64,000 nt of DNA from Streptococcus cristatus (GTDB lineage: Bacteria; Bacillota; Bacilli; Lactobacillales; Streptococcaceae): assembly GCF_008369405.1 (NCBI RefSeq), contig NZ_VSJJ01000002.1, positions 63,506 to 127,505 of the forward strand, written 5' to 3'. The notes beneath the pieces were generated by a model that made no database searches, was not told where the DNA came from, and worked only from the letters and a program-made list of their open reading frames with translations. This document shows positions 1 through 9,567 of this stretch, piece by piece (within the stretch, counting starts at the first letter, position 1; each line of letters starts with the position of its first letter). The position numbers and the translations under genes were made by a program.

Positions 1-317
1 GTCAAAGCCAAGATTAAGAGAGGGATTGCCAGCGGTGCTGCCAAGATGGACAGAATGGCAATCTGGACGATCTGCTTGCTGTTTTTGACAGAGCTATCTT
101 CTTGGCTGTCTTCTTCTATTTTCTTGTCCAAAAGATTGATGATAATCTCGTGAGCCGCTTCCTTGGGACTGCCTAGCTCAGCCATAGCCGCTGCCTCGCC
201 CTCAAGGCCGACCTCGTCAAAGTACTCGGTAAAGTAGTCCATGGCTTCTTGGTAGTCTTTTGCTGGCAACTTTTTCAAATAGTTATCTAGTTGAGCTAGA
301 TATTCAGTTCTTGTCAT
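1..317 (-). CDS. DUF1700/HAAS-type membrane protein, 3' end outside window
   Basis: The first ~105 residues of a protein whose C-terminus lies beyond the window edge. The start is the ATG at 315-317. The N-terminal ~60 residues are acidic and helical, with the pattern of the HAAS/DUF1700 domain (MTRTEYLAQLDNYLKKLP, then a 'YFTEYFDE' block and a 'ELGSPKEAA' block). A Ser/Glu-rich linker and a hydrophobic segment (LSILAAPLAIPLLILAL) follow. Known: such genes usually sit directly behind a PadR-like regulator, and the HAAS domain is thought to bind the PadR partner. That arrangement is seen here, since the upstream gene overlaps this one by 14 bp. The total length and number of membrane segments cannot be judged. 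Confidence 0.8.
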   Translation of the reverse strand, partial: MTRTEYLAQLDNYLKKLPAKDYQEAMDYFTEYFDEVGLEGEAAAMAELGSPKEAAHEIIINLLDKKIEEDSQEDSSVKNSKQIVQIAILSILAAPLAIPLLILAL

Positions 318-630
318 GGCGAACACTCCCTTCGATAATGCCATTAATCATGTTGGTATAAAGCTCCCATTCATCTTTGAGGCTGACCAGTTGTTTCTGA
401 CCTCTTGGGGTCAGAGAGTAATATTTTCGTTTTCGACCTTGATATTCCTGAGAGTATGTCTCTAAATACTGACTCTTTTCCAATTTTTTCAGGATAGGAT
501 AAAGAGTGGACTCCTTAATATCGGCAATGAGCTTGATGGTCTGGCTAATCTCGTAGCCGTAGGAATCCTCTTTATCTAAAATCGCTAAAATCAGAAATTC
601 TATCAGGGTAGAAGATGTAGGAAAATACAT
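304..630 (-). CDS. PadR-family transcriptional regulator
   Basis: A 108-residue winged-helix regulator of the short PadR type. The start ATG at 628-630 is preceded on the minus strand by a strong AGGAGG site. Residues 8-75 show the family pattern: an N-terminal 'FLILAILDKEDSYGYEIS' helix pair, the recognition part around 'STLYPILKKLEKSQYL', and the wing 'GRKRKYYSLTPRG'. The C-terminal helix (about 80-103) would dimerise. The gene overlaps the downstream DUF1700-like membrane protein by 14 bp, so the two are co-transcribed and probably translationally coupled. Inferred: it represses its own operon through the AT-rich repeats just upstream. The signal sensed is unknown. Confidence 0.9.
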   Translation of the reverse strand: MYFPTSSTLIEFLILAILDKEDSYGYEISQTIKLIADIKESTLYPILKKLEKSQYLETYSQEYQGRKRKYYSLTPRGQKQLVSLKDEWELYTNMINGIIEGSVRHDKN

Positions 631-658
631 GTACTACCTCCTATATATAAAAATATTA

Positions 659-734
659 TATATAAATTTTCTACATATAGGATAGCCCCTTTTGAACTAA
701 AAGTCAAGCAATGTATATAAATTTTAGATATATG
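659..734. promoter_or_regulatory. AT-rich repeated motif upstream of padR
   Basis: The 12-mer TATATAAATTTT occurs at 659-670 and again at 714-725. Each copy is followed by a related ATAT-rich half (ctacatata, agatatatg). The first copy abuts the padR ribosome binding region. Position and dyad character suggest PadR operator sites or promoter elements, but this is inferred. Confidence 0.35.
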
Positions 735-828
735 TTTTGAAAAGGATTTCATCCATGAAAAATAAGGGAATCAGCTTTTCTCCTCTTTATTTCCTTACAA
801 GAACTTTACACAATCCATAGCTTTTATA

Positions 829-858
829 TTGAAATCTTTCTCTATAAAATGGTAAAAT
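829..858 (+). promoter_or_regulatory. dlt operon promoter
   Basis: A sigma-A type promoter: -35 TTGAAA at 829-834, an 18-bp spacer, and -10 TAAAAT at 853-858. It lies about 40 bp ahead of the small dltX frame and is the only good promoter seen before dltA. Confidence 0.6.
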
Positions 859-896
859 AATCTATGTCTATCTAAAAAAAGATAAGAGTGAATGAA

Positions 897-1028
897 ATGA
901 CGAAATATAAGACGATTTATAAGTTTGTAGGGCAGACATTGCTATACTTTGTGATTTTCGTAGCCCTGCTTTATTTCTTTAGTTACCTTGGTCAAGGTCA
1001 AGGTGGCTTTATCTACAATGAATTTTAA
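897..1028 (+). CDS. dltX: DltX, small membrane protein of the dlt operon
   Basis: A 43-residue protein. It has a short basic N-terminus (MTKYKTIYKFVGQ), one hydrophobic segment (LLYFVIFVALLYFF) and the C-terminal motif FIYNEF, which is characteristic of DltX. The ATG at 897 is preferred because the ATG at 892 is followed at once by a stop in its own frame. It ends 20 bp before dltA. Known: DltX is required for D-alanylation of teichoic acids and works at the membrane with DltB and DltD. Position, size, one membrane span and the C-terminal motif all agree. Confidence 0.9.
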   Translation: MTKYKTIYKFVGQTLLYFVIFVALLYFFSYLGQGQGGFIYNEF

Positions 1029-1048
1029 TGTAAGAGAGTACTATACAC

Positions 1049-2599
1049 ATGTCAAATACAGCAATTACAGATATGATTGAAGCAATTGAGCACTTTGCTC
1101 AGACGCAGCCAGATTTCCCTGTCTACAATGTCCTCGGACAAGTTCATACTTACGGAGATCTAAAGGCCGATTCCGATGCACTGGCAGCCAAGATTGATAG
1201 CTTGGGGCTGGCTCCTAAGTCACCCGTCGTTGTCTACGGTGGTCAGGAGTATGAAATGCTGGCTACTTTTGTGGCTCTGACTAAGGCAGGTCATGCCTAT
1301 ATTCCTATTGATAGTCATTCAGCCTTGGAGCGCGTGACTGCTATTGTGGAAGTAGCTAAACCAAGCCTGATTATCGCCATTGCAGATTTTCCGCTGGCTG
1401 ATACAGATGCAGCTATTCTCAGTCTGGATCAGGTTCGAGCGGCTTACGCAGAGAAGACTGCCTATGAGATTAGTCATCCAGTCAAGGGAGATGATAATTA
1501 CTACATTATCTTTACTTCTGGTACGACTGGTAAACCTAAAGGTGTGCAAATCTCTCATGATAACCTGCTCAGCTTTACTAATTGGATGATTACGGACAAG
1601 GAATTTGCGACACCGAGCCGTCCGCAAATGCTGGCGCAACCGCCTTATTCTTTCGACTTGTCAGTTATGTACTGGGCGCCTACTTTGGCGCTGGGAGGCA
1701 CGCTCTATGCCCTACCTTCTAGTCTGACTCAGGACTTCAAGCAGCTATTTGAAACGATTCTCAGCCTCCCTGTAGCAATCTGGACTTCTACACCGTCCTT
1801 TGCGGATATGGCCATGCTTTCGGAGGATTTTAACAGCCAAAAGATGCCAGGCATTACGCATTTTTACTTTGATGGAGAGGAGCTGACGGTCAAGACAGCT
1901 CAGAAATTGCGGGAGCGTTTCCCTGAGGCTCGTATTATCAATGCCTATGGTCCGACTGAGGCAACGGTGGCTCTATCTGCAGTTGCCATCACAGATGAGA
2001 TGCTAGCGACCCTCAAGCGCTTGCCAATCGGCTATACTAAGGAAGATTCTCCAACCTTTATCATCGATGAAAATGGGCAAAAATTGCCGAATGGTCAGCA
2101 GGGAGAAATCATTGTCTGCGGACCAGCCGTGTCCAAGGGTTATCTCAATAATCCTGAAAAGACAGCTGAAGCCTTCTTTGAATTTGAAGGGCTGCCAGCC
2201 TATCATACAGGTGATGTGGGTACGATGACTGATGAAGGTCTCTTACTCTATGGCGGTCGTATGGACTTCCAGATTAAGTTTAACGGCTATCGCATCGAGC
2301 TAGAGGACGTATCTCAAAACCTCAACAAATCCAAGTATATCGAGGCGGCAGTAGCAGTGCCACGCTACAACAAGGACCATAAGGTTCAAAACTTATTGGC
2401 CTACGTTATTTTGAAAGAGGGTGTTGCAGAGCAATTTGACCGCGAAATCGATATTACCAAGGCTATCAAGGAGGATCTACAGGATATCATGATGTCTTAT
2501 ATGATGCCGTCTAAGTTCCTCTATCGGGAATCTCTGCCCCTAACACCAAATGGCAAGATTGATATTAAGGGGCTGATTAGTGAGGTCAACAAGTCATGA
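1049..2599 (+). CDS. dltA: D-alanine--D-alanyl carrier protein ligase DltA
   Basis: A 516-residue cytoplasmic adenylating enzyme of the ANL superfamily. It activates D-alanine with ATP and loads it onto the phosphopantetheine arm of DltC. The AMP-binding core motif [12 protein letters not shown] lies near residues 154-165. 'FYFDGEELT' and '[13 protein letters not shown]' follow in the middle, and the C-terminal hinge region contains 'YHTGDVG' and '[18 protein letters not shown]'. The C-terminal catalytic lysine region is '[12 protein letters not shown]'. Length is normal for DltA. The stop codon overlaps the dltB start by 4 bp, indicating coupled translation. Confidence 0.97.
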   Translation: MSNTAITDMIEAIEHFAQTQPDFPVYNVLGQVHTYGDLKADSDALAAKIDSLGLAPKSPVVVYGGQEYEMLATFVALTKAGHAYIPIDSHSALERVTAIVEVAKPSLIIAIADFPLADTDAAILSLDQVRAAYAEKTAYEISHPVKGDDNYYIIFTSGTTGKPKGVQISHDNLLSFTNWMITDKEFATPSRPQMLAQPPYSFDLSVMYWAPTLALGGTLYALPSSLTQDFKQLFETILSLPVAIWTSTPSFADMAMLSEDFNSQKMPGITHFYFDGEELTVKTAQKLRERFPEARIINAYGPTEATVALSAVAITDEMLATLKRLPIGYTKEDSPTFIIDENGQKLPNGQQGEIIVCGPAVSKGYLNNPEKTAEAFFEFEGLPAYHTGDVGTMTDEGLLLYGGRMDFQIKFNGYRIELEDVSQNLNKSKYIEAAVAVPRYNKDHKVQNLLAYVILKEGVAEQFDREIDITKAIKEDLQDIMMSYMMPSKFLYRESLPLTPNGKIDIKGLISEVNKS

Positions 2600-3840
2600 T
2601 GGATTTCTTGAAACAGCTTCCTCATCTGGAGCCTTACGGAGACCCACAGTATTTCCTTTATCTTATCTTGGCCGTTTTGCCAATCTTTATCGGACTCTTC
2701 TTTAAAAAACGCTTCCCAGTCTATGAAGCCTTGGTCAGCTTGGTCTTTATTGTCTTGATGCTGACCGGCCCTAGTCTGGCGCAGCTTTATGCTCTGCTCT
2801 TTTATGTCGTCTGGCAGACGGTCTGGGTTTATTCTTATAAATTCTACCGCAAAAAGCGGGATAGCAAGTGGATATTTTATTTGCATACAGCATTGGCGGT
2901 TCTGCCCCTATTCTGGGTCAAGGTCGAGCCGGCTATCAGTGGCCATCAATCGCTCTTTGGCTTTCTGGGAATTTCTTATCTGACCTTCCGCTCAGTTGGG
3001 ATGATTATTGAGCTGAGGGATGGCGTACTGACTGATTTCAGCCTCTGGGAATTCCTCCGCTTTATGCTCTTTATGCCTACTTTTTCGAGTGGCCCCATTG
3101 ATCGTTTCAAGCGTTTCAATGAAAATTATCTCCAAATACCAGAGCGAGATGAGCTTTTGGATATGCTGGAGCAATCGGTCAAATATATCATGCTGGGCTT
3201 TCTTTATAAGTTTGTCCTCGCCCATATCTTTGGCCACATGATTTTAGGGCATGTCAAGACCTATGCCCTCTATACTGGCGGTTTCTTCAATCTAGGAACG
3301 CTAGGCGTCATGTATGTATTTGGTCTGGATCTCTTCTTTGACTTTGCCGGTTATTCGATGTTTGCGGTGGCCATTTCCAATCTCATGGGCATCAAGAGTC
3401 CTATCAACTTTGACAAGCCTTTTGTTTCACGCGATTTGAAGGAATTCTGGAATCGCTGGCACATGAGCCTGTCCTTCTGGTTCCGCGACTTTGTCTTTAT
3501 GCGACTGGTCATGGTGCTCATGCGCAACAAGGTCTTTAAAAACCGCAATACGACTTCCAGTGTGGCCTATCTGATCAATATGTTGGTCATGGGCTTCTGG
3601 CATGGTGTGACCTGGTACTATATCGCCTATGGTCTTTTCCACGGTCTGGGCTTGGTGGTCAATGATGCTTGGCTTCGTAAGAAAAAGACCATCAATAAAG
3701 AGCGTAAAAGCAAGGGACTGCCAGCCCTACCTGACAACAAGTGGACCCAAGCGCTGGGGGTTGTTATCACCTTCCATGTTGTCATGTTCTCATTCTTGAT
3801 CTTTTCAGGATTTTTGAATGACCTTTGGTTTAAAAAATAA
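2596..3840 (+). CDS. dltB: D-alanyl transfer protein DltB (MBOAT family)
   Basis: A 414-residue polytopic membrane protein of the MBOAT O-acyltransferase family that passes D-alanine from DltC across the membrane to teichoic acid. Seen: about ten hydrophobic segments, the conserved '[23 protein letters not shown]' region (residues ~275-300), and '[19 protein letters not shown]', which contains the family's catalytic histidine. Start at 2596 overlaps the end of dltA; a second ATG at 2599 is equally possible. It precedes dltC with a 21-bp gap carrying a GAGGAAA site. Confidence 0.97.
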   Translation: MMDFLKQLPHLEPYGDPQYFLYLILAVLPIFIGLFFKKRFPVYEALVSLVFIVLMLTGPSLAQLYALLFYVVWQTVWVYSYKFYRKKRDSKWIFYLHTALAVLPLFWVKVEPAISGHQSLFGFLGISYLTFRSVGMIIELRDGVLTDFSLWEFLRFMLFMPTFSSGPIDRFKRFNENYLQIPERDELLDMLEQSVKYIMLGFLYKFVLAHIFGHMILGHVKTYALYTGGFFNLGTLGVMYVFGLDLFFDFAGYSMFAVAISNLMGIKSPINFDKPFVSRDLKEFWNRWHMSLSFWFRDFVFMRLVMVLMRNKVFKNRNTTSSVAYLINMLVMGFWHGVTWYYIAYGLFHGLGLVVNDAWLRKKKTINKERKSKGLPALPDNKWTQALGVVITFHVVMFSFLIFSGFLNDLWFKK

Positions 3841-3861
3841 AATGTAAACGAGGAAACTATA

Positions 3862-4101
3862 ATGGATGTAAAAGCAGAAGTAATTGAAATTATTGACGAA
3901 TTATTTATGGAAGATGTTTCGGACATGATGGACGAGGATTTGTTTGATGCCGGCGTTTTGGATAGTATGGGAACAGTGGAGCTAATTGTTGAACTGGAAA
4001 ACCGTTTTGATATCCGTGTGCCAGTATCAGAATTTGGCCGCGATGACTGGAATACAGCCAATAAAATCGTTGAAGGCGTAACGGAGCTTCGTAATGCTTA
4101 A
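3862..4101 (+). CDS. dltC: D-alanyl carrier protein DltC
   Basis: A 79-residue acyl-carrier-type protein, very acidic and four-helix in character. The phosphopantetheine attachment motif is LDSMG, with Ser35 as the modified residue. DltA charges it and DltB takes the D-alanine from it. Length and motif are standard. The 3' end overlaps dltD by 8 bp. Confidence 0.97.
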   Translation: MDVKAEVIEIIDELFMEDVSDMMDEDLFDAGVLDSMGTVELIVELENRFDIRVPVSEFGRDDWNTANKIVEGVTELRNA

Positions 4102-5365
4102 ACGACTCTGGCTGATTCTGGGGCCAGTCTTCTGCGCCTTGATCATGGTCGCCCTGCTCTTTTTCTTCTATCCGCTTGAGAAAAAGCATGATGTGGAAGC
4201 AGAGAAGCGGGCAGCTGTGACCCTTACAGCAGAAACTTTCAAGAGCCGTAGCAAAAAAATGACGGCCCTGACAGATCAAGATACCCGTTTTGTGCCCTAC
4301 TTTGGCTCCAGCGAATGGCTGCGCTTTGACAGTATGCACCCAGCTGTTTTGGCTGAGAAGTATGACCGCAATTACCGACCTTATTTTCTAGGGCAGCGGG
4401 GGGCGGCTTCGCTCAACCAATATTTTGGAATGCAGCAGATGACCTCTGAGCTGGAAAATAAGACGGCTGTCTATGTCGTTTCTCCTCAATGGTTCACCAA
4501 AAAGGGCTATGATGCGGCGGCTTTTCAGCAGTATTTCAATAGCGATCAGCTAGCTGGTTTTCTTAGCTGGCAGGACGGTGGTGTAGGCTCTCAGTATGCA
4601 GCCCAGCGGCTTTTGCAGCTCTATCCTAACATTGCTATGGGGGATATTGTCAGGAAAGTGGCTGATGGACGCCAACTGACTTCTTTTGAGCAGCAGTATA
4701 TCAACACCATGAGCCGGATTTATCAGCGGGAAGATGCTCTTTTCAGCACTCTTGCGGCTGGCAATAATGACAATTTTGACACGAAGGTCTTGCCTCAGCT
4801 TTCCCGTCTTCCGGATGAATTCTCCTATGAAGAATTGGAAAAACTGGCTACGGCAGATGCTATGGAGCGAACTAATAACAATGATTTAGGCATCGATAAT
4901 GACTTTTATAAGAAGCGTTTGGCCAGAAAAATCAAGAAGTTTAAAGGTTTCCAATCCAAGCAGTCTTACGAAAAGTCTCCTGAGTACAATGATTTGCAGC
5001 TGGTTTTGGAGCAATTTGCCAAATCAAAAACCAATGTCATCTTTGTCATTCCACCGGTCAATGCCAAATGGATGGCCTATACTGGACTGAGCGAAGATAT
5101 GTACCAGCGGACGGTTGAGAAGATTAAGTTCCAGTTGGAAAGTCAAGGTTTTACGAATATTGCTGACTTTTCTAAGGACGGCGACAAGCCTTACTTTATG
5201 CAGGATACGATCCACATGGGCTGGAATGGCTGGCTGGCCTTCGACAAGGCTGTAGATCCTTTTGTATCTAACTCCCAACCTGCTCCCAACTATCAGATCA
5301 ATGAAAAATTCTTCAGTAAGGAGTGGGCTAATTACACGGGCAACTACGAGGAATTTGTCAAATAA
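4094..5365 (+). CDS. dltD: D-alanyl-lipoteichoic acid biosynthesis protein DltD
   Basis: A 423-residue protein anchored by one N-terminal membrane segment (residues ~4-24, [20 protein letters not shown]), with the rest outside. It has the DltD/SGNH-like layout: a first block '[18 protein letters not shown]' with the nucleophilic serine, 'VYVVSPQWF' in the middle, and a late '[10 protein letters not shown]' block supplying the Asp/His part of the triad. Known: DltD completes transfer of D-alanine to lipoteichoic acid. Translation overlaps dltC by 8 bp, and dltD closes the dlt operon proper. Confidence 0.96.
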   Translation: MLKRLWLILGPVFCALIMVALLFFFYPLEKKHDVEAEKRAAVTLTAETFKSRSKKMTALTDQDTRFVPYFGSSEWLRFDSMHPAVLAEKYDRNYRPYFLGQRGAASLNQYFGMQQMTSELENKTAVYVVSPQWFTKKGYDAAAFQQYFNSDQLAGFLSWQDGGVGSQYAAQRLLQLYPNIAMGDIVRKVADGRQLTSFEQQYINTMSRIYQREDALFSTLAAGNNDNFDTKVLPQLSRLPDEFSYEELEKLATADAMERTNNNDLGIDNDFYKKRLARKIKKFKGFQSKQSYEKSPEYNDLQLVLEQFAKSKTNVIFVIPPVNAKWMAYTGLSEDMYQRTVEKIKFQLESQGFTNIADFSKDGDKPYFMQDTIHMGWNGWLAFDKAVDPFVSNSQPAPNYQINEKFFSKEWANYTGNYEEFVK

Positions 5366-5389
5366 GAATGCAAGCTGGAGGGAGAAGAC

Positions 5390-5869
5390 ATGATTCGCTT
5401 GGCGGAAACGCGAGATATCCCGGCAATTTTAGCAATTTTTGAGCAGGCTAGGGAATTTATGCGGACTATGGGAAATCCAAATCAGTGGCCGGCTTCCTAT
5501 CCGAATCGTCAGTTGGTAGAGGAAGATATTCGGGCGGGTCACTGCTATGTCTTTGAAGAGGCTGGGCAAGTTGTTGGAACTTTTGCGTTCATCATCGGAC
5601 CAGATCCGACCTACCAAGAGATTGAAGGTGCTTGGCATTTTTCAGAGCCCTACGGTACAATCCACCGTATCGCTTCAAATGGACAAGTCAAGGGTCTGGC
5701 TTACCAGTGTTTTGACTTTTGCCTGCAGCAAATTTCCTATCTCCACATCGATACGCATGCGGATAACCATCCGATGCAAGCAGCCATTCTCCGCTACGGC
5801 TTTAGCCAGTGTGGTACGATTTATTTGCCAGACGGTAGCCCTCGGCTTGCCTATGATTACCATCAATAA
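5390..5869 (+). CDS. GNAT-family N-acetyltransferase
   Basis: A 159-residue GNAT-fold protein. It begins 'MIRLAETRDIPAILAIFEQAREFM', typical of the RimI-like N-terminus. The central beta strands are 'GHCYVFEEAGQVVGTFAFI', and the acetyl-CoA part is 'IHRIASNGQVKGLAYQCFDFC', followed by 'IDTHADNHPMQAAILRYGFSQCG'. The usual Q/RxxGxG/A loop is altered (NGQVKGLA), as in some streptococcal GNATs. It lies 24 bp after dltD with a GGAGGGAG site, so it may be read from the dlt promoter. The substrate cannot be inferred. Confidence 0.88.
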   Translation: MIRLAETRDIPAILAIFEQAREFMRTMGNPNQWPASYPNRQLVEEDIRAGHCYVFEEAGQVVGTFAFIIGPDPTYQEIEGAWHFSEPYGTIHRIASNGQVKGLAYQCFDFCLQQISYLHIDTHADNHPMQAAILRYGFSQCGTIYLPDGSPRLAYDYHQ

Positions 5870-5870
5870 A

Positions 5871-5896
5871 AAAATCTGCTCAAGGGCAGATTTTTT
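5871..5896. terminator. Bidirectional terminator between GNAT and HAD genes
   Basis: A perfect 10-bp stem, AAAAATCTGC (5871-5880) with GCAGATTTTT (5887-5896), and a 6-base loop. T-runs on both strands serve the two convergent genes. Confidence 0.9.
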
Positions 5897-5898
5897 CG

Positions 5899-6681
5899 TT
5901 ACATCAAAACATACTTTTCAATAGCTTTTGCGACACCGTTCTGGTTGTTGCTTTTAGTGACAACTGTTGCCTCGAGTTTAACTGCTTCAGGGGCATTACC
6001 CATGGCGACTCCCAGACCAGCCATTCGCAGCATCGGAAGGTCATTGAAGTTGTCTCCAATCGTCATGGCCTGCTCTTTTGACACATGTTTATGTGTGACT
6101 TCCAAATAGTTGTCCTTGGACAGGTAGAAGGCTGTGTTGGGGAAATCCAGCGTTTGCAAGTAAGCATGCAGTTGCTGGATAACAGCTGCTTCATCAATCA
6201 ATAGCAACTTATGGACTGGAATGAGGGCATCCAGAACGGGCAATAGAACATTTTGAATAAGAGGTCGCTCACCTGTAATCTCAGCTTCAATTTGTACCCA
6301 CTTGTCCAAACGGTCAGTAATCCAATCTTTACCAGAGTAGAGATTGCTGGAAATACTAGGAAACTCAGTCTTGACCAACTCCAGAAAAGTGCGGATTTCT
6401 TTTTTATCCAATGGATGCTCGATAATGGTCTCGTAATCTTGCGGGTCACCCTTGATGACCAGAGCACCGTTGTAGCAGGCTAGTGGGTTATCACCCAGTC
6501 CCAGCTCGCGCGCAATTGGCTCCATTCCCAGAGGAGAGCGGGCAGAAGCTAGAATAAAGGGAATATTTTCTTTTTTCAGCAAGGGGATCTGCTCCCTCAG
6601 TTGTGGATCTACTTGGTGCTGGTCATCAAGGATTGTGCCGTCAATGTCGCTGATAATCAAACGAATAGGTTGCTTGGTCAT
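5899..6681 (-). CDS. Cof-type HAD hydrolase
   Basis: About 260 residues, cytoplasmic. HAD motif I is 'LIISDIDGTILDD' near the N-terminus (nucleophile Asp in DIDGT) and motif II is 'FILASAR'. A C2B-type cap spans roughly residues 85-190, and motifs III/IV are 'SKEQAMTIGDNFNDLPML' with 'AGLGVAMGNAPEAVK'. This is the Cof/YidA class of sugar-phosphate or nucleotide phosphatases; the substrate is unknown. The ATG at 6681 is preferred over one five codons upstream because GGAGG lies between them, correctly spaced for the second. A DeoR regulator lies upstream on the same strand, 41 bp away. Confidence 0.92.
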   Translation of the reverse strand: MTKQPIRLIISDIDGTILDDQHQVDPQLREQIPLLKKENIPFILASARSPLGMEPIARELGLGDNPLACYNGALVIKGDPQDYETIIEHPLDKKEIRTFLELVKTEFPSISSNLYSGKDWITDRLDKWVQIEAEITGERPLIQNVLLPVLDALIPVHKLLLIDEAAVIQQLHAYLQTLDFPNTAFYLSKDNYLEVTHKHVSKEQAMTIGDNFNDLPMLRMAGLGVAMGNAPEAVKLEATVVTKSNNQNGVAKAIEKYVLM

Positions 6682-6722
6682 GGTTGCTTCCTCCATAAGC
6701 TACAAAATGAAATCTTGTCGAG

Positions 6723-7469
6723 CTAGTAAATAATGGTGACTTTCCCAGTCAGAAGAGCTTCTAGCTCAGGGCTAGGTTTTTGATCCGTGATCCAGTAGTC
6801 AAAATCGCTGATATTTCCTAAAATATAGTTTGATTCTTTCTTAACTTTGGCCTGCTCGGCCAGCAGAATCTTTGTCTTAGCCTGCTTGAGAGCGAGCTTC
6901 TTCAGATAGGCATCTTCTTGGTCTTCAAAGCTGACTTGGCCATTTTTTAGCCCTGCAGCTCCGATAAAGGCTAGGTCGAAAGAAATTTCTCTGAGCAACT
7001 CAGCTTCATTGAGGGCGTAGTAAAAACGATTTCTCGGATAGAACCTCCCACCTAAAAGATGGAAATCAACCTGCTCTTGATCACTCAGCATGATGGCATT
7101 ATCCAAAGAATGAGAAAAAATCGTCATCGGTTGCTGAACTTGCTGAGCCAGCTTGAGAACCACCGTTGATACATCAAAGAAATTGACCTGATTGGGTTTG
7201 AGAAAGTCCAGAGCCTTGTGAGCAATGGCCTTTTTTTCTTGGTTTAGTTGGCCGACACGGTCGTTGAAAGAAGGAATTTGCCGACTAGTTTCCAAAGGAA
7301 TAATCCCGCCATGGGTTCGCTGAACCAGTTTTCGCTCGCTCAAAATTGAGAAATCACGGCGAATAGTGTCCTTTGAAACTTGAAAATAGTCTACCATATC
7401 CTTGGATGCCAGCTGCCCTTTGTCCTCCAAAAGTTCCAGCATCTTTGAAAGCCGCTGCTCTTGATACAT
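6723..7469 (-). CDS. DeoR-family transcriptional regulator
   Basis: About 248 residues. The N-terminal helix-turn-helix is 'QLASKDMVDYFQVSKDTIRR', followed by the family signature 'RTHGGIIPLE'. The C-terminal DeoRC sensor domain carries 'FFDVSTVVLKLAQQV' and 'DLAFIGAAGLKNGQVSFED', a sugar-phosphate isomerase-like fold. The start at 7469 has an AAGGA site seven bases upstream; an earlier ATG (7478) has no spaced site. The region upstream (7489-7545) repeats TTTATAA three times and may contain its operators. Together with the adjacent HAD phosphatase it suggests control of a small sugar-phosphate function. Confidence 0.9.
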   Translation of the reverse strand: MYQEQRLSKMLELLEDKGQLASKDMVDYFQVSKDTIRRDFSILSERKLVQRTHGGIIPLETSRQIPSFNDRVGQLNQEKKAIAHKALDFLKPNQVNFFDVSTVVLKLAQQVQQPMTIFSHSLDNAIMLSDQEQVDFHLLGGRFYPRNRFYYALNEAELLREISFDLAFIGAAGLKNGQVSFEDQEDAYLKKLALKQAKTKILLAEQAKVKKESNYILGNISDFDYWITDQKPSPELEALLTGKVTIIY

Positions 7470-7592
7470 CTTTCTCATCCTTTCTGCTACTTTATAAGTC
7501 CATTATAATTCATTTTATAAGCATATTCAAGTTTTTATAATGAAATGTAAGTTGTTTTGTCAAAAATAAGAAAAGTCCTTTTGAAACTATGT

Positions 7593-7707
7593 TATAATCA
7601 AAAAAATCAAGCAGGTAAGATGAGGAAAGATGATTTCAAGTGAATTTCAGCAATCACAAGAAACTTGGCAGCAAAAAACTCCTGATGGAGAATCAGAAGT
7701 TTTATAG
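7593..7707 (+). CDS. Possible 25-residue peptide with its own promoter
   Basis: A -10 box TATAAT at 7593-7598 is followed by GAGGA and an ATG at 7630. The frame runs to a TAG at 7705-7707 and gives a hydrophilic 25-residue peptide (MISSEFQQSQETWQQKTPDG...). It overlaps the convergent MFS gene by 6 bp. I recognise no family. It could be the decayed start of a lost gene. The real coding span, if any, is 7630-7707. Confidence 0.25.
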
Positions 7708-8874
7708 AATCTTGTCAAATTTTTCTATGTAAAAGAGGCTCATGGTCATGATGACGGTCAGACCGAGGAGGATGAGGATGGCTGGTGTCCAAGAATGGAA
7801 CAAATCAAAGCTGTAGCCAAAGAGGCTAGGTCCGAAGGCAGCTAGGATGTATCCTCCAGTTTGAGCCAGTCCAGATAGTTGGGCCGTTTGCGCAGGCGTA
7901 GAGGTCTTGAGGGAGAAGGTTACCATGAGATAGGGGAAGAGGGCACTGACAGACATGCCAATGAGGAGATTAAGAATCAACCAGTAAGCAAAGGAATCTG
8001 TCTGAATCAGGAGCATGGCAATACCAATCAGACCTGCTGCGGAAACTAAGCTAATCATGACCAGACGTTGACGAGCTTTCAAGCGGGCTGTCAAACTAGG
8101 AATTGTCATCGAAAAGGGCAGGCTAATTAGAGAAAAGACGGCTGCCAATAAGCCTGTCGTATCAGTAGAAAGGCCAGCTTGTTGTCCTAAAGTCGGCAAC
8201 CAAGTCATACTTGTATAAAAGAGTAGTGACTGTAAACCACCAAATAAAATCAAGGCCCAGACTCTTGGATTTTTCAGAAGAGCTCCTTGCTCTTGCTTTC
8301 CTTGCTGCTTACTAGCCAAGCGATGGCTATATTTGACATTGGGTAGCCAAACCAAGAGAATCACAAAGCAAATCAGAGTCGACACCCATATGAGACCCCG
8401 CCAAGAGCTCATTTGAACGATGGGAACAGCTAGAGCAGAAAGAATCGTAATTGATAGCCCCATAGATGTGATGTAAAGGGTTGTCAAAAATCCGATTCGA
8501 TGCGGCTGATTGGCCTGAATCAAGCTCGGAAGAAGGACGTTTAAGACAGCAATAGCCGCTCCTAAAATAATAGTCCCCGTATAGAGTAAGGGAAGATTAA
8601 ACACGCGAATCAGTGAGCCTAGAGTTAGCACGACGAGCACAAGTGCAAACAGCTTTTCCAAGCTTATCTTTTGCGCCAAGCGCGGAGCAAAGACCGAGCA
8701 GAGGGCAAACATAATCAAAGGCAGGCTGGTCAAGAGGCCCAGAGAGCTAACTGGAACCTGTAGCCCCTCCGCAATGTCTGTCAGAACGATAGGCAAAACA
8801 GTAAAAGGAGCCCGTAGTGCTATCCCTATCATCACTATACCTGGAATTAAAAATGGTGAGTGTTCTTTTTTCAT
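7702..8874 (-). CDS. MFS transporter, CynX/NimT type
   Basis: A 390-residue, 12-helix major facilitator protein. The opening 'SPFLIPGIVMIGIALRAPFTVLPIVL' and the following 'LGLLTSLPLIMFALCSVFAP' match the CynX/NimT (YycB-like) subfamily, which includes cyanate and nitroimidazole exporters. A central basic loop (residues ~190-205, HRLASKQQGKQEQG) divides the two halves. The start has an AAGGAGA site on the minus strand. It is followed upstream by the tetR gene on the same strand with a 76-bp gap. The substrate is unknown. Confidence 0.88.
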   Translation of the reverse strand: MKKEHSPFLIPGIVMIGIALRAPFTVLPIVLTDIAEGLQVPVSSLGLLTSLPLIMFALCSVFAPRLAQKISLEKLFALVLVVLTLGSLIRVFNLPLLYTGTIILGAAIAVLNVLLPSLIQANQPHRIGFLTTLYITSMGLSITILSALAVPIVQMSSWRGLIWVSTLICFVILLVWLPNVKYSHRLASKQQGKQEQGALLKNPRVWALILFGGLQSLLFYTSMTWLPTLGQQAGLSTDTTGLLAAVFSLISLPFSMTIPSLTARLKARQRLVMISLVSAAGLIGIAMLLIQTDSFAYWLILNLLIGMSVSALFPYLMVTFSLKTSTPAQTAQLSGLAQTGGYILAAFGPSLFGYSFDLFHSWTPAILILLGLTVIMTMSLFYIEKFDKIL

Positions 8875-8950
8875 AAATAGTCAATCTCCTTTCCTGCGTC
8901 AAGGAACGATTATACCACATCTTCCCTGAAAATGATAGGTAAATTGCAGA

Positions 8951-9472
8951 TTAGCTCATCAAATCTAGAAAATAGTGGGAAATCGTGTCCTCATCGATCT
9001 GCTTTCTTTGCTGCAGCCACCAGCTGACCGTCTCCACAAAAGTTGACGTCACATAATTTTTTAAAAAGTTGTCTGGCAGATGACTTTTTTTCTGCAATAA
9101 TTTCTGCTGAATCATGGGGAAGAGATAGTGTTCCAGCTCGATTTTCAGGCGGTTGATGAAGTAAGTATTTTTAGCCAAGAGAAGGGTGGCTATCCGATCC
9201 TGATTTTTCCGAAAGTGATGGAAAATATGGGCTGTAGCTTCAAATAAATCGCGTCCTTCCGAGCGCTCGATAAAGGTATGCTGAAAGAGCTCTTGGCAAA
9301 GTTCCTCTAGCAGGGTTTCCTTGGTCTCAAAGTGGCTATAGAAGGTAGAGCGCCCGACATCTGCTAGGTCAATGATTTCCTGAACGGTGATGCTTTCGTA
9401 GCTTTTCTGATTGAGCAGGCTGATAAAGGCTTGGTAAATAGCTGCGCGTGATTTTTTTACTCGTCTATCCAT
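8951..9472 (-). CDS. TetR-family transcriptional regulator
   Basis: About 173 residues. The N-terminal helix-turn-helix domain runs over residues 1-55 ('MDRRVKKSRAAIYQAFISLL', 'ESITVQEIIDLADVGRSTFYSHFETKETLL'). The C-terminal all-helical part resembles the TetR_C_7/DUF4365-free streptococcal type and may bind a small ligand. The ATG at 9472 is preferred over an upstream TTG in frame; both have weak ribosome binding sites. It is divergent from the cation-efflux gene and separated from it by a palindromic operator. The likely target is that pump. Confidence 0.9.
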   Translation of the reverse strand: MDRRVKKSRAAIYQAFISLLNQKSYESITVQEIIDLADVGRSTFYSHFETKETLLEELCQELFQHTFIERSEGRDLFEATAHIFHHFRKNQDRIATLLLAKNTYFINRLKIELEHYLFPMIQQKLLQKKSHLPDNFLKNYVTSTFVETVSWWLQQRKQIDEDTISHYFLDLMS

Positions 9473-9483
9473 GGAAATTCCGT

Positions 9484-9501
9484 ACAAAAAGAGCTTTTTG
9501 T
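9484..9501. promoter_or_regulatory. Palindrome in the tetR leader
   Basis: Perfect inverted repeat ACAAAAAG-AG-CTTTTTGT about 12 bp upstream of the tetR start. It could be an operator or an RNA hairpin close to the ribosome binding site. Confidence 0.4.
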
Positions 9502-9567
9502 CTGCTAAGAGACAAAGGACATGAACTGGCTCTTGTTTCCTTTCTAATAATAGGAGATAATATAATT

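Noticed and set aside
5547..5924. 125-codon frame overlapping the GNAT gene
   Set aside because: It is a shifted frame of the GNAT gene running into the terminator, with no similarity or site to support it.
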